This document shows positions 50,814 to 60,432 of a stretch of 64,000 nt of DNA, piece after piece. Source of the stretch: JAAYDI01 sp052034005. GTDB lineage: Bacteria; Planctomycetota; Planctomycetia; Pirellulales; Pirellulaceae. Below the pieces are notes generated by a model. That model was not told the origin of the DNA. It saw only the letters and a list, made by a program, of their open reading frames with translations, and did no database searches. The position numbers and the translations under genes were made by a program. Position 1 is the stretch's first letter. The number at the start of each line of letters is the position of its first letter. The stretch lies in the NCBI GenBank assembly GCA_052034005.1, contig JBPOJB010000034.1:55650-119649 (forward strand). Direction: 5' to 3'.

Positions 50814-52664
50814 ATGTGTGGCATTGCAGGTATCCTTCGGTTTGACGGGCTGCCGCCGGACGCGGCGATGCTGAATCGCCTGAGCGCCCGGATTGCACAC
50901 CGTGGCCCGGGCGCCGCAGGGAGTGTGGCTCTGGCGGCGGTTGCCCTCGCTCATCGCCGCCTGAGCGCGCCGGATTTGAGCGTCGCGGCCCAGCAGCCTT
51001 TGGAGCTGCCTGACGGTTCGGCCGTCCTAGCGTACGACGGCAAGATCTACAACGACCTGGAACTGCGCCGGCGTCTCGCAGGAGAAGGAATCGCCTTTGG
51101 CTCGTCTGATGATACGGAGGTGTTACTCCATGCTTGCCATGCTTGGGGTGTGACCGAGGCGTCGAGACGGCTTAACGGCATGTTCGCATTCGCCTACTGG
51201 GACGCACGGAACGACCGACTCTGGCTGGTACGGGATCGAATCGGGATCAAGCCGTTGTATTACCATTGCAATGCGCGACGCGTCACCTTCGCCTCGGAAG
51301 TCCGCGCGATCCTGGAGGACATCGAACCCGAATTGGACGACAGCTCATTGCTCACCCTGCTGATGGGAGGTCCCATCCCGGAACCGCACACGCTGTTTCG
51401 CGGGATTCGTGCGGTCGAGGCCGGGTCCGCCATCTGTTTCGCCGCACACGGCCGCCAGGTGTCGCACCGTTTCGCAGCACTCGAAGACCTGATCGATTCG
51501 GGATTGTACCAGGAGTTGGACAACAGGCCTGACAACGAGGTTGTCAGCCTCTTCCAGCAGCTGCTGACCAACAGCGTTCAGTTGCATCTGGCTGACGATG
51601 TCGGGATCGCAACGATGGCCAGCGGCGGGCTCGATTCCAGCCTGATTGCATCCATGGCGGGTGCGCATCTGCGGGAGCTACGGCTGTATCACGCGAATGT
51701 GGTCGGTCGCTTGAGCGAACTGCCTTACGCCACGGCGCTGGCTAGCCATACATCCCAGGCGTTGCGAGTCGTCCATTTCACCCCCGAAGAGTTCCTGCGG
51801 CAACTGGCGCACGTGACGTACTTCAACGAATGTCCCATTGCACAGCACCCCAACACGGTACCGTTTGCGCTCGTGTGCCGTTTGGCATCTCAAGAAGGCG
51901 TGAAGGTCCTGTTAATGGGCGATGGCGCCGACGAACTCTTTGGGGGCTACTCAATGTTCCATACGCTGACGCGACGCAGATACTTCGGCAGGCTCCGCGA
52001 CCGGCTGACTGCCGTGCTCGACCGAGTTGGCCTTAGCCGCGTCGGTCGCCTGGCGCGTTGGCTGACCGAAGCGGACAGCCATTGGGGATTCAACTCATCC
52101 GCGTTCTCTGTCGTGACACACGGCCGTTGGCTCGAACGTGTGGTACGGGCTCGCGACGGGTATTCCTTCGTGCGTGATCCATTGGAGCGCGAGTACCAGG
52201 CGGACTTGTTCGCGTACTTGCACAGCTATCTGCAGTCGGTTCTCTGGCGGACCGACCGGATGAGCATGGCTGTTGGTGTCAAGAACCGCCTGCCCTTCCT
52301 GGAAAACGAGGTGGTCCGTCATGCTTTGAACCTGCCGTGGCGTTTCAAGCGCCGGCGCGGCGTCAACAAATGGATTGTCCGCCAGGTCGCCGCGCAATGG
52401 TTGCCCACAGGGCTCATCGGGCGCGTCAAACGTGGGTTCCCGGTGGAGCTGGCCGGATCCACCTCCGTCGCGCCCGGCTTCTTCAGCGACGGATTCCTGG
52501 AACACCGGTTCAGCATGGGGCCGCAACAACGCGAGGCGATCGGCAAGTTCTTCCCCGATTTGCGGTTCCCCCTCTTGGCGGTTGAATGCTGGGGCAGGCT
52601 GTTCTGCATGGGCGAGCATCGAGATTCAGTCGCCGAACGATTAACCCAAGGAGGATCGCTGTAA
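50814..52664 (+). CDS. asnB: asparagine synthase (glutamine-hydrolysing)
   Basis: The 616-residue enzyme begins MCGIAG, which fixes the start because Cys2 is the glutaminase nucleophile after removal of Met1. The glutaminase domain (1 to about 200) includes LAHRRLSA and DGKIYN; the synthetase domain has the PP-loop ASGGLDSSLI (Ser270 on) and LMGDGADELFGGYSMF. In polysaccharide loci such enzymes often amidate uronic acids or another carboxylate rather than aspartate. G+C appears lower than in the neighbours, which may reflect transfer. Confidence 0.9.
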   Translation: MCGIAGILRFDGLPPDAAMLNRLSARIAHRGPGAAGSVALAAVALAHRRLSAPDLSVAAQQPLELPDGSAVLAYDGKIYNDLELRRRLAGEGIAFGSSDDTEVLLHACHAWGVTEASRRLNGMFAFAYWDARNDRLWLVRDRIGIKPLYYHCNARRVTFASEVRAILEDIEPELDDSSLLTLLMGGPIPEPHTLFRGIRAVEAGSAICFAAHGRQVSHRFAALEDLIDSGLYQELDNRPDNEVVSLFQQLLTNSVQLHLADDVGIATMASGGLDSSLIASMAGAHLRELRLYHANVVGRLSELPYATALASHTSQALRVVHFTPEEFLRQLAHVTYFNECPIAQHPNTVPFALVCRLASQEGVKVLLMGDGADELFGGYSMFHTLTRRRYFGRLRDRLTAVLDRVGLSRVGRLARWLTEADSHWGFNSSAFSVVTHGRWLERVVRARDGYSFVRDPLEREYQADLFAYLHSYLQSVLWRTDRMSMAVGVKNRLPFLENEVVRHALNLPWRFKRRRGVNKWIVRQVAAQWLPTGLIGRVKRGFPVELAGSTSVAPGFFSDGFLEHRFSMGPQQREAIGKFFPDLRFPLLAVECWGRLFCMGEHRDSVAERLTQGGSL

Positions 52665-52935
52665 GCCGCGAAACCTGGCAATGTCCGGCCTGGTAACCGG
52701 GACCTGTCGCAGCCGCCCTCGATACGGGTGTACGCCCCTGTGGACACACGGTTCGACCCCCGGTCCGGCCGACAGGCGTTTTTGGGTCGCGAACCTGCGG
52801 GCCATTTGACGATTATGCAGAAGAGCACGACTTTTCATCTTATGGAAGCAATGCAGAACCGGCACCCGTGTATTCGATCGCGAGCAACGTGCAGGGGGCA
52901 AGCGCGCCGTCAAACTGCGTGAGGGCCCGCGGAAT

Positions 52936-54135
52936 ATGGATAATCACACGACACTGGCGACCCGTCGGCAAGCGCGCGGTCCTGAAATAGCGTCCGGCCG
53001 CGGTCTTAGCCTCTCCACGGAGTGTCCCAAGCCCCCGGCATCCGCCGGACGGCTCCGTGTCGTCCACGTGTCGCTCGGGACAAACATGGGCGGCATGGAG
53101 AAGCTGCTGGTGGAATTCGCCCGGTTTGCCGACCGTGAGCGCTTCGAACTGGCATTCATTTCGCTCCAGGAACGCGGGACGCTGGCGGCGGAGATCGAGG
53201 ACCTGCAGTGGCCCGTGTTCGCCCTCGACAAGCGCCCGGGCTTCAAGCCCGGCGTTGTCCTGAGCCTTGCGCGCCGCCTGCGGCAACTGCGTCCCAGCGT
53301 CGTTCACACGCACAACACGGCCGCCTTCCTCTACGGCGCCGTGGCCGCGCGCCTGGCCGGCGTGCCACGGATCGTCCACACGCAGCACGGCCAGCGCTAC
53401 TGGGCCTCAAATCGCGAGACGTGGGCCTTCCGCCTCCTGTCCAAGCTGGCCTTTCGCGTGATCAGTGTGTCCCAGGACGCGCTGCAACGGTCGATCGCCG
53501 ACGGCATCGCCGCCGATCGCGCTCGCGTGATCCGCAATGGCGTGGACCTGGCGCGGTTTGCCTACACAGGCCCATATCCCGCCGGCCCGGCCGTGTTGGT
53601 CGCCCGGCTGAGCCCCGAGAAGGATGTGGCCACCCTGATCCGCGCCATGGGCCACGCACGGGACTTGTGGGGCTCTCAGGAGCCCCGGCTTGCGCTGGAG
53701 GTCATCGGCGATGGTGCGGAGCGTGCCGAGTTGGAGTCGTTATCGCGCTGCTCGGGCCTCCAAGATATGATCCACTTCCTCGGCGAGCGGCGCGATATTC
53801 CCGCGCGGCTGGCCCGCGCGTCGATGTTCATCCTGCCGTCGCTGACCGAAGGAGTCTCCCTCACGTTGCTCGAGGCCATGGCGCGCGGCCTGCCGGTGGT
53901 GGCCACCCGTGTCGGCGGCAATCTGGAAGTCGTCGTCGACGGAAAGACCGGGATCCTGGTCCCCCCGCGCGACCCCGCAGCGTTGGCGGCCGCCATGGTC
54001 CGACTCGCTCAGAATCCCCAGTTGGGCCAGGAGATGGGCCGCTGCGGGCGCGAGCGGGTGGAGCGGGAGTTCTCCATCCAGGAGATGGTTCGCCAATACG
54101 AGCAGGAGTATGTTGCCGACGTGCAGCCATGTTGA
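52936..54135 (+). CDS. glycosyltransferase family 4
   Basis: The 399-residue GT-B enzyme has VVHVSLGTNMGGMEKLLVEF at the N-terminal domain start (after about 38 less conserved residues), SVVHTHNTAAFLYGA, the domain linker with VIRNGVDLARF, then VLVARLSPEKDVATLIRAM, ALEVIGDGAER and the catalytic-type SLTEGVSLTLLEAMARGLPV. The preceding 271-bp spacer separates it from asnB and holds no recognised gene. Confidence 0.92.
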   Translation: MDNHTTLATRRQARGPEIASGRGLSLSTECPKPPASAGRLRVVHVSLGTNMGGMEKLLVEFARFADRERFELAFISLQERGTLAAEIEDLQWPVFALDKRPGFKPGVVLSLARRLRQLRPSVVHTHNTAAFLYGAVAARLAGVPRIVHTQHGQRYWASNRETWAFRLLSKLAFRVISVSQDALQRSIADGIAADRARVIRNGVDLARFAYTGPYPAGPAVLVARLSPEKDVATLIRAMGHARDLWGSQEPRLALEVIGDGAERAELESLSRCSGLQDMIHFLGERRDIPARLARASMFILPSLTEGVSLTLLEAMARGLPVVATRVGGNLEVVVDGKTGILVPPRDPAALAAAMVRLAQNPQLGQEMGRCGRERVEREFSIQEMVRQYEQEYVADVQPC

Positions 54136-55508
54136 CCTACGCGTACCGATACCTGATCATCCCGGGCTTCGAGTCGCTGCTGAAGCGGCGCAAGACGTTC
54201 CGGTTCTGGCGGGAACTGGAGGCGAGCCAATGGTGGCCGCGCCGGCGGTTGGAGGCCCTGCAACTGGAGCGGCTCCGCGGGCTGATCGGATACTGCTTCG
54301 CGCATTCGGCCTATTACCGCGACCTGTGGCGGGCCCATGGCTTGGACCTCCGGCAGCTCCAATCGCTGGACGATTTCCGCAAGTGGCCTGTGACTCCCCG
54401 GCAGGCGATGCACGACCACCGCGACCGCATCCGCTCCGACGTACGCGCACAGAAGGTGGTATCCAAGGCCACGGGCGGGTCGAGCGGCGCGCCGCTGCAG
54501 TTCTTGATCGATCTCGAGGCCAACGAGCGCCGCACGGCGGCCGCGCTGCGCGGCTACGCCTGGGCGGGCGCCACGCCCGGCACGCGCCAGACGCACCTGT
54601 GGGGCGTCACACTCGCCGGCGCCTCGCGTGCACGGCGCTGGAAAGAGTGGTTGTACGCGCGGTATCTGTACCGCCGCGACGTGCTGAACGTGTTCGAATT
54701 GAGCGACAGGTCCATCCCGCAATTCCTCGCGCGCATTCACCGGTTCCGACCCGAAGTGCTGGTCGCCTATGCCAACCCGCTCTACGTGCTGGCCCGCGAG
54801 ATCGAACAGCGCGGCTTGCGCCCCTACCATCCCCGCGCGCTGATCGTCGGCTCCGAACGACTCTATGACTTCCAGCGCGCGTTGATCGAGCGCGTCTTCG
54901 ACGCGCCGGTCTTCGACACGTACGGGTCGCGCGAGTTCACGTTGATCGGAGCCGAGTGCGAGCGGCACTTGGGGCTGCACCTGACAACGGAGAACCTCCT
55001 GGTCGAGGTCCTGGATCAGGACGGCCGTCCCGCACACCCGGGTGACGAGGGAGATGTCGTCATCACCGACCTGTTCAACGTGGCCATGCCCTTCGTGCGG
55101 TACGCCATCGGCGACCGGGCCCGCGCGGGGCTCCGCGCGTGTCCCTGCGGACGCGGACTGCCGTTGATGCACGAGGTGGTCGGCCGGCAGATGGACATCC
55201 TGGTCACCACGGACGGGCGCCGCCTGCCGGGCGCGTTCTTTCCGCATCTGCTGAAGGACTATGTCGCGGTACGCCAATTCCAGGTGATTCAGCGCAGCAG
55301 CGACCTCGTGGAACTGAGCCTGGTTGTCGATGCCAACTGGCAGCCGCACGCCCGTGAGGCGCTCCGCAGACAAGTACAGCAGGCGCTCGGCCATGCAACG
55401 CGCCTGGTGATCCGGGAGGTGGACCAGATCCCGCTCACCGCCGCCGGCAAGTCGCGCGTGGTGATCGCACATCCGCAGGCGCCGCCGCGCAGGCGCACGG
55501 CCGGATAA
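54129..55508 (+). CDS. phenylacetate-CoA ligase-like (PaaK/CapK) adenylate-forming enzyme
   Basis: The 459-residue protein matches the PaaK/CapK family: YCFAHSAYYRDLWRAHGLDL, the AMP-binding loop KATGGSSGAPLQFLID, YGSREFTLIGAECE, FVRYAIGDRAR and ITAAGKSR-type C-terminus (PLTAAGKSRVVI) with the lysine. Such enzymes activate a carboxylic acid as an acyl-adenylate and pass it to a thiol or hydroxyl. Within capsule loci the acceptor is unknown; an acyl modification of the glycan is likely. Starts inside the preceding gene (7-bp overlap). Confidence 0.85.
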   Translation: MLTYAYRYLIIPGFESLLKRRKTFRFWRELEASQWWPRRRLEALQLERLRGLIGYCFAHSAYYRDLWRAHGLDLRQLQSLDDFRKWPVTPRQAMHDHRDRIRSDVRAQKVVSKATGGSSGAPLQFLIDLEANERRTAAALRGYAWAGATPGTRQTHLWGVTLAGASRARRWKEWLYARYLYRRDVLNVFELSDRSIPQFLARIHRFRPEVLVAYANPLYVLAREIEQRGLRPYHPRALIVGSERLYDFQRALIERVFDAPVFDTYGSREFTLIGAECERHLGLHLTTENLLVEVLDQDGRPAHPGDEGDVVITDLFNVAMPFVRYAIGDRARAGLRACPCGRGLPLMHEVVGRQMDILVTTDGRRLPGAFFPHLLKDYVAVRQFQVIQRSSDLVELSLVVDANWQPHAREALRRQVQQALGHATRLVIREVDQIPLTAAGKSRVVIAHPQAPPRRRTAG

Positions 55509-55523
55509 CAGGAGAACCGCCCG

Positions 55524-56411
55524 ATGAACGTGTGCTTCCACATTGCCGATCGCATCCATCGACGCCGGGCCCGCCGGGGGATTCGGAATGGACATGCGCG
55601 AGGCCAGGATGCCGGCACTTACTGGAGGTGGCAATACGACTCCTCGCGCGACTACTTCCGCCATTTCTTCGACCTGCAGGACCGACTCCAGGGCGCTGAA
55701 GTGATCGACATCGGCTGCGGCCTGGGAGGACGAACGTGCTATCTGGCGCAGCAGGGCGTCCTCCGGATCGTCGGCACGGATATCAACCACGCCGAGATCG
55801 ACCAGGCGATCCAACTGGCCGGCCAACTCGGCGACGACACGATCGGCCGCAGGGTCCGGTTCCAGAAGGTCCTGGAAGACGACCAAACGCTGGACTCGCA
55901 CTACGATGTCGCTCTCCTGATCGATTCACTCGAACACGTTCGGAACCCGACGGCGATGCTGAACCGAGCACATCAATTGCTCAGACCCGGCGGCATCTGC
56001 TACTTCAGCACGTGGGGTTGGTACCACCACCAGGCATCGCATGTCGCCTCGATCATCCCGATCCCGTTCGCCACGGTCCTGTTCTCCGACCGCCAGATCC
56101 TGGACGCGATCCGCCGGATCGTCGACCAGCCGTACTACCAGCCGGCGCTGTGGGATTCCGACCCGCCCTCCCGACGTTGGCGCGACTGCCGATCGCTGCA
56201 CGACCGGCCCGGCGAATACCTGAACAAATACACGATCGCGGCGTTCCGGCGCGCGATGCGAGCGTCGGAGTTCTCGCAGTGGCAGCTGAAGGTCGAGGGT
56301 TTCTCCCACCGGCGGCACCCGCTGCTGGCAGCCTGTAATTTCCTGGCGCGGATCCCGGGCGTCCAGGAACTGTACCACTCCGGCGTCTTCGGCAGGTTGG
56401 TCAAGTTATGA
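55524..56411 (+). CDS. class I SAM-dependent methyltransferase
   Basis: The 295-residue protein has an N-terminal basic segment, then motif I VIDIGCGLGGRTCYLAQQG, VGTDINHAEI, VALLIDSLEHVRNP and LRPGGICYFSTWGWYHHQ. The strong CAGGAG before the ATG supports the start. The acceptor is unknown; long C-terminal part (about 120 residues) may set substrate choice. Confidence 0.85.
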   Translation: MNVCFHIADRIHRRRARRGIRNGHARGQDAGTYWRWQYDSSRDYFRHFFDLQDRLQGAEVIDIGCGLGGRTCYLAQQGVLRIVGTDINHAEIDQAIQLAGQLGDDTIGRRVRFQKVLEDDQTLDSHYDVALLIDSLEHVRNPTAMLNRAHQLLRPGGICYFSTWGWYHHQASHVASIIPIPFATVLFSDRQILDAIRRIVDQPYYQPALWDSDPPSRRWRDCRSLHDRPGEYLNKYTIAAFRRAMRASEFSQWQLKVEGFSHRRHPLLAACNFLARIPGVQELYHSGVFGRLVKL

Positions 56412-57634
56412 ACATCCTACTGATCACCGCGACCTATCCGACGCCGGCGCGCCCGCGCCAAGGCGCGTTCAATCGCGTACTGGTCGACGCGCTCCGCGTA
56501 CGGCACGAGGTCCGTGTCGTCGCCCCGATCCCCTGGACGCAGTGTGTGCGCCCAACGGGCGACATCCCGCCCGATCCCGACACGCTCTACCCCACGTACT
56601 ACTACCCGCCGAAGATGCTCCGCGCGCACTACCACCGCTTCTTCTGGCAGTCCATCCGCGCATCGCTCACAACCTGGATGCGGGACTTCGCGCCGGATGT
56701 CGTCATGGGATACTGGCTGCACCCGGACGGCGCGGCGGCCGTGCGCGCCGCGGCACACTGCCATGTGCCGTCCGTCGTCATGTCGGGCGGCACCGACCTG
56801 CGCCGGTTGCCCCGTGCTCGCCCGCGGCGTCTGGCCATTGCACGCGTGCTGGCAAGCGCCGGTCGAGTGGTCGTCTTCAGCCGGGAGCTGGCCGGCCACG
56901 CGTATCGCCTGGGGGCGGCGCCCGGCAAGGTGGACGTGGTCTATCGGGGCGTCGACCGGACGTGCTTCCGACGCCTGGACCGCGCCGAATCGCGCCGCGC
57001 GTGCGGCATACCGCGCGACGCGGTCGTGATCCTGTGGGCCGGCCGGTTCGAAGAGGTCAAGAACCCGGCGCTGCTCCTGCGCGCAGCCGTGCACTGGAAA
57101 CACGCCTGGGGGAACCGGCTCCATGTGATCATGGCCGGCGATGGGCCGCTGCGGAGGCGCCTCGTGCACCTGCGCAGCCGGCTCGGCCTGCAGGACGTCG
57201 TTCGGCTGGCGGGTAACCTGTCCCAGCGCGAGCTGGCACGGCACTATGCCGCCGCCGATCTCACTGTGCTCACCAGCCACAGCGAAGGGCTCCCCAACGT
57301 GTTGCTGGAATCCATCGCCTGCGGCACGCCGTTTGTCGCCACGGACGTCGGTGGGATCGCCGAGATCGCAACGCCGGGCGTCGATCGGCTCGTACCGGCC
57401 GGCGACGTGGAGGCGCTGGCCCAAGCCGCCCTCCAGGGCGTGCGGGCCGACTCCCAGATGCCGAGGTCGTTTGTCCCGACCGACTTGGCCGGCACGGCCG
57501 ACCAGTTCGATCAGGTTCTTGCACGCGCGGTCGTCGGCGCTTCGTCCCGTGCGCCGAGGCCGCTCGAGGGGCTGACGTTGACACCGCCAGCCACGTCGCT
57601 TCAGCAATCGTTCCCGGAATGGACTCGCGGATGA
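56408..57634 (+). CDS. glycosyltransferase family 4
   Basis: The 408-residue enzyme has NILLITATYPTPARPRQGAF, VVMSGGTDLRRLP, the switch region VDVVYRGVDRTCF, then ILWAGRFEEVKNPALLLRA, VIMAGDGPLRRRL, LAGNLSQRELARHYAAADL and the EX7E element SHSEGLPNVLLESIACGTP. Start overlaps the preceding stop as ATGA. The last 40 residues are a low-complexity tail. Confidence 0.93.
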   Translation: MNILLITATYPTPARPRQGAFNRVLVDALRVRHEVRVVAPIPWTQCVRPTGDIPPDPDTLYPTYYYPPKMLRAHYHRFFWQSIRASLTTWMRDFAPDVVMGYWLHPDGAAAVRAAAHCHVPSVVMSGGTDLRRLPRARPRRLAIARVLASAGRVVVFSRELAGHAYRLGAAPGKVDVVYRGVDRTCFRRLDRAESRRACGIPRDAVVILWAGRFEEVKNPALLLRAAVHWKHAWGNRLHVIMAGDGPLRRRLVHLRSRLGLQDVVRLAGNLSQRELARHYAAADLTVLTSHSEGLPNVLLESIACGTPFVATDVGGIAEIATPGVDRLVPAGDVEALAQAALQGVRADSQMPRSFVPTDLAGTADQFDQVLARAVVGASSRAPRPLEGLTLTPPATSLQQSFPEWTRG

Positions 57635-57900
57635 CTACTAACGACACGCCCGGGCATGCCATGGGCCCATTGTCGATCAGCGTGATCATTCCGGCGTTTC
57701 GCGCCGAGCGAACCATTCGGCGCGCGATTGACAGTGTGCTGGCGCAAACCATCCCGCCCTCAAGCGGCCGGGTGCGTGGCAGCGGCACCGGCGTGCGACT
57801 CTCGACCCGGGTTACCAGGTCGGGGCATCCATCCCGATTTGACATCCAAATGCTCGTTTTCCGCTTTGAGAAGGCACGGTTCTTGACGATGAAAGGATAG
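57631..57900 (+). pseudogene. 5' fragment of a family 2 glycosyltransferase gene
   Basis: The first 45 residues are a normal GT2 beginning (LSISVIIPAFRAERTIRRAI, DSVLAQTIPP), joined to the previous gene by an ATGA. Right where the VIVVDDGSTD strand should come, the sequence changes to unrelated coding potential (SGRVRGSGTGVRLSTRV) and stops at 57900. No GT2 remainder is found downstream in any frame before the next gene. The join lies near 57763. The following 217 bp (to 57981) are AT-richer, hold a TTGACA at 57839 and a CCGGTTTCGGGGCCGG hairpin, and look inserted. Confidence 0.65.
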
Positions 57901-57981
57901 GCGCCCGGTTTCGGGGCCGGGAGCGCTTGGAATGGGCCTTCCGTGTGCTACGGACTTCCAACCATCTTCCCGAGGGCGGAC

Positions 57982-59424
57982 GTGCGGATGAGCCTTCCTG
58001 AGGCACTGGCCGACGATCTACAGAGGTCGCTGAGCGTGGGCACGTCGCCCGGACCGATGAAGGTCCTTCACCGAGCGGCGGTGCCTGCGGAAGACGCCGC
58101 CGCGCGACGCGTGTTGTTCATCAGCTATGCGTTCCCGCCGACCGGCGGGGGCGGCGTGCAGCGTGCGACCAAGTTCGCGAAGTACTTGCCGAGCTACGGC
58201 TGGCGGCCCACGATCCTCACGGTAGCCAAGGCATCCGTGCCGGTGCAGGATCACGATCTCGCGGCGGACATCGACCCGCGTCTGGAAATCATCCGTGCCA
58301 GGACGTGGGAACCCGGCTACGGCGTGAAGCGCCAACTGGCGCAGGGCTGCCAGCGGGGCCGATACACGCTGAGCAGCGTGTTGCGGCGACTGGGCATGCA
58401 CATACTCCAGCCTGACCCGCAGATCCTGTGGACTCCGTGCGCCTTCCGCGCGGCGGCAAGAAGGCTGCAGGCCGACGCGCACGACGCGATCCTGGTCACC
58501 GGCCCGCCGTTCTCGTCCTTCCTGCTCGGCCGCCGCTTGAAGCGGCGTTTCGGCATTCCATTGGTGCTGGACTTCCGCGACGAGTGGATGCTCGTCTCGC
58601 AGCACTTGGAAAACTACGAGCTCCGCGGCCTCAGGTACCGGTGGCAGCACGCGATGATGCGGAGCGTCCTGCGCGCGGCAGATGCCGTGATCGCCACGAC
58701 ACGCGCCAGCGCCGAGGAACTGAGGTACAACTGCCGGAAGGTGGAGAGCCGGGCGATGGTCACCTGCATCTACAACGGGTTCGACCCGGACGACCTGCGT
58801 AGGGTGCGGTACACGGCGGCCGCGTCCGCCAAGCTCAGGATCGTCTATACCGGCACGCTCTGGAGACTCACGAGCATCGCGCCGCTGGTGCGTGCGCTGC
58901 GGGTCCTTGCGGAGACCGGCCCCGGTCGTGCCGCCGACGTGGAACTCGTCATCGCCGGGCGGCGGACCCCGCAGCAGGAAGCGGTCCTGGAAGGACTCGC
59001 CGACACGGCCGTGTCCGTCGTGCGTCACGACTACCTGCCGCACCGCCAGTCACTGGACCTTGCCGCCGGCGCGGACGTGCTGCTGCTGTTGCTGGACGAG
59101 CAGCCGGGCGCGGAACGGGTCGTGCCGGCCAAAATGTTCGAATACCTGGCACTGGGCAAACCCATCCTGGCGCTGGCACCGGACGGCGAGACTAGTGAGT
59201 TATTGCGACGCCACAGTCAAGCCGTCATATTCCGACCAGCAGAGACTGAGCGTTTGGCTCACTGGCTGAAGGCTCGCCTCGAAACGCTGGCGACGTGGAA
59301 GATGCGGTGCGGCGTCACCCACGGCACCGCAGCCTCCTCGAAGCTCCTGGCCCGCTTCTCCCGACCGTACCTAGCGGGAGAGTTGGCCCAACTACTTGGA
59401 CGCTGTGTCGCCGCCGCTCGGTAG
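57982..59424 (+). CDS. glycosyltransferase family 4-like protein
   Basis: The 480-residue GT-B protein shows VLFISYAFPPTGGGGVQRAT, the N-domain VTGPPFSSFLLGRRLKRRFG, LVLDFRDEW, CIYNGFDPDDL, then RIVYTGTLWRLTSIAPLVRA and the C-terminal PAKMFEYLALGKPILALAP. The GTG start has GAGGG 5 bp upstream; the ATG at 57988 is the alternative. Between the broken GT2 gene and an intact one. Confidence 0.87.
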   Translation: MRMSLPEALADDLQRSLSVGTSPGPMKVLHRAAVPAEDAAARRVLFISYAFPPTGGGGVQRATKFAKYLPSYGWRPTILTVAKASVPVQDHDLAADIDPRLEIIRARTWEPGYGVKRQLAQGCQRGRYTLSSVLRRLGMHILQPDPQILWTPCAFRAAARRLQADAHDAILVTGPPFSSFLLGRRLKRRFGIPLVLDFRDEWMLVSQHLENYELRGLRYRWQHAMMRSVLRAADAVIATTRASAEELRYNCRKVESRAMVTCIYNGFDPDDLRRVRYTAAASAKLRIVYTGTLWRLTSIAPLVRALRVLAETGPGRAADVELVIAGRRTPQQEAVLEGLADTAVSVVRHDYLPHRQSLDLAAGADVLLLLLDEQPGAERVVPAKMFEYLALGKPILALAPDGETSELLRRHSQAVIFRPAETERLAHWLKARLETLATWKMRCGVTHGTAASSKLLARFSRPYLAGELAQLLGRCVAAAR

Positions 59425-59436
59425 AAAGCTGTCAAC

Positions 59437-60432
59437 ATGCCCAATCCCACAGTGAGTGTCGTGATTCCCGCGTTCAACGCCGAGGATACCATCGGCGCAG
59501 CGCTCGATTCAGTTGCCGCGCAACGGTGCTCGGTCCACGAAACCATTGTCGTGGACGATGCCTCGAGGGACCGCACTGCGGCCGTCGTGGCGGAATGGTC
59601 GGCCAGCATGTCGACCTCTCCACTGCGGCCCGGCGACCTTCGCGCGAAAACAGTCCGGATCATCCGCCTCGCCTCCAACGCCGGCCCGGCCACGGCGCGG
59701 AACCGGGGAGTGGCCGCGGCGACCGGGCAGTGGATCGCGTTCCTGGACGCGGACGACGCCTGGCTGCCCTGGCGGTTGGCAAGTCAATTCGACGTGGCGC
59801 GTCAATACCCTGATGCCGCGCTGATCTGCGGCGGGACCATCCCGTTCGCCCAGGCTGCGGACGGCGTGACGGCAGATCATGACGTTTGTATGCAGTCGTC
59901 GGCAACAATGAATCGATCGCGGCCCATTCTGCTGGACACGCTCTCGGTGCATAACCCGGTTGCCACGTCCACCGTGCTTGTCCGGAAGGACGCGTTGGAC
60001 GCCGTCGGCGGGTTTGACGAACGGTTCCGCGGCCCGGAGGATTACGATTTGTGGTTGAGACTGGCAGCCAGATACACACTCGTGAGATTGGACCTGCCGC
60101 TGGCCCGATATCGAGGCTCCACGAGCGGGCTGAGCATGGACGATCGGCGGTTTCTTCCCCAAGTGCTCGGAGTGATCGAGAAGGCGTACGGGCCGGGCGG
60201 GGTTCTCTCCGACCGGAAAGGTAAGCGCCGAGCGCAGGCATATCAACTGTTGAGCTGTTCGTGGATGGCGATTGAGCGCGGGGCGTGGTTCCGCGCGTTC
60301 ACTCTGTTCGCCCGATCCCTGTCAGCCTGGCCTGGGTCGCTCGGTCCGAGCGTGCAGTTGTCGCGGGTCCGCGTGAAGCTGCTGCGCCGCTTGTGCATGA
60401 CGGCGTTAGGATGCAAGACCCATGGCGCTTAA
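59437..60432 (+). CDS. glycosyltransferase family 2
   Basis: The 331-residue GT-A enzyme has VSVVIPAFNAEDTIGAAL, ETIVVDDASRDRT, NAGPATARNRGVAAATGQ, the DXD region FLDADDAW and the acceptor-site GGFDERFRGPEDYDLWLRLA. Its N-terminus is of the same type as the broken gene at 57631, so it may be the functional counterpart. A 12-bp gap separates it from the previous gene. Confidence 0.93.
   Translation: MPNPTVSVVIPAFNAEDTIGAALDSVAAQRCSVHETIVVDDASRDRTAAVVAEWSASMSTSPLRPGDLRAKTVRIIRLASNAGPATARNRGVAAATGQWIAFLDADDAWLPWRLASQFDVARQYPDAALICGGTIPFAQAADGVTADHDVCMQSSATMNRSRPILLDTLSVHNPVATSTVLVRKDALDAVGGFDERFRGPEDYDLWLRLAARYTLVRLDLPLARYRGSTSGLSMDDRRFLPQVLGVIEKAYGPGGVLSDRKGKRRAQAYQLLSCSWMAIERGAWFRAFTLFARSLSAWPGSLGPSVQLSRVRVKLLRRLCMTALGCKTHGA

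Noticed and set aside
52740..52775. GGTTCGACCCCC resembling a tRNA T-loop
   Set aside because: No matching T-stem, anticodon arm or acceptor stem around it.
57839..57888. TTGACA and TTGACG as promoters in the scar behind the broken GT2 gene
   Set aside because: Neither has a -10-like hexamer at 16-18 bp; mentioned only as sequence context.
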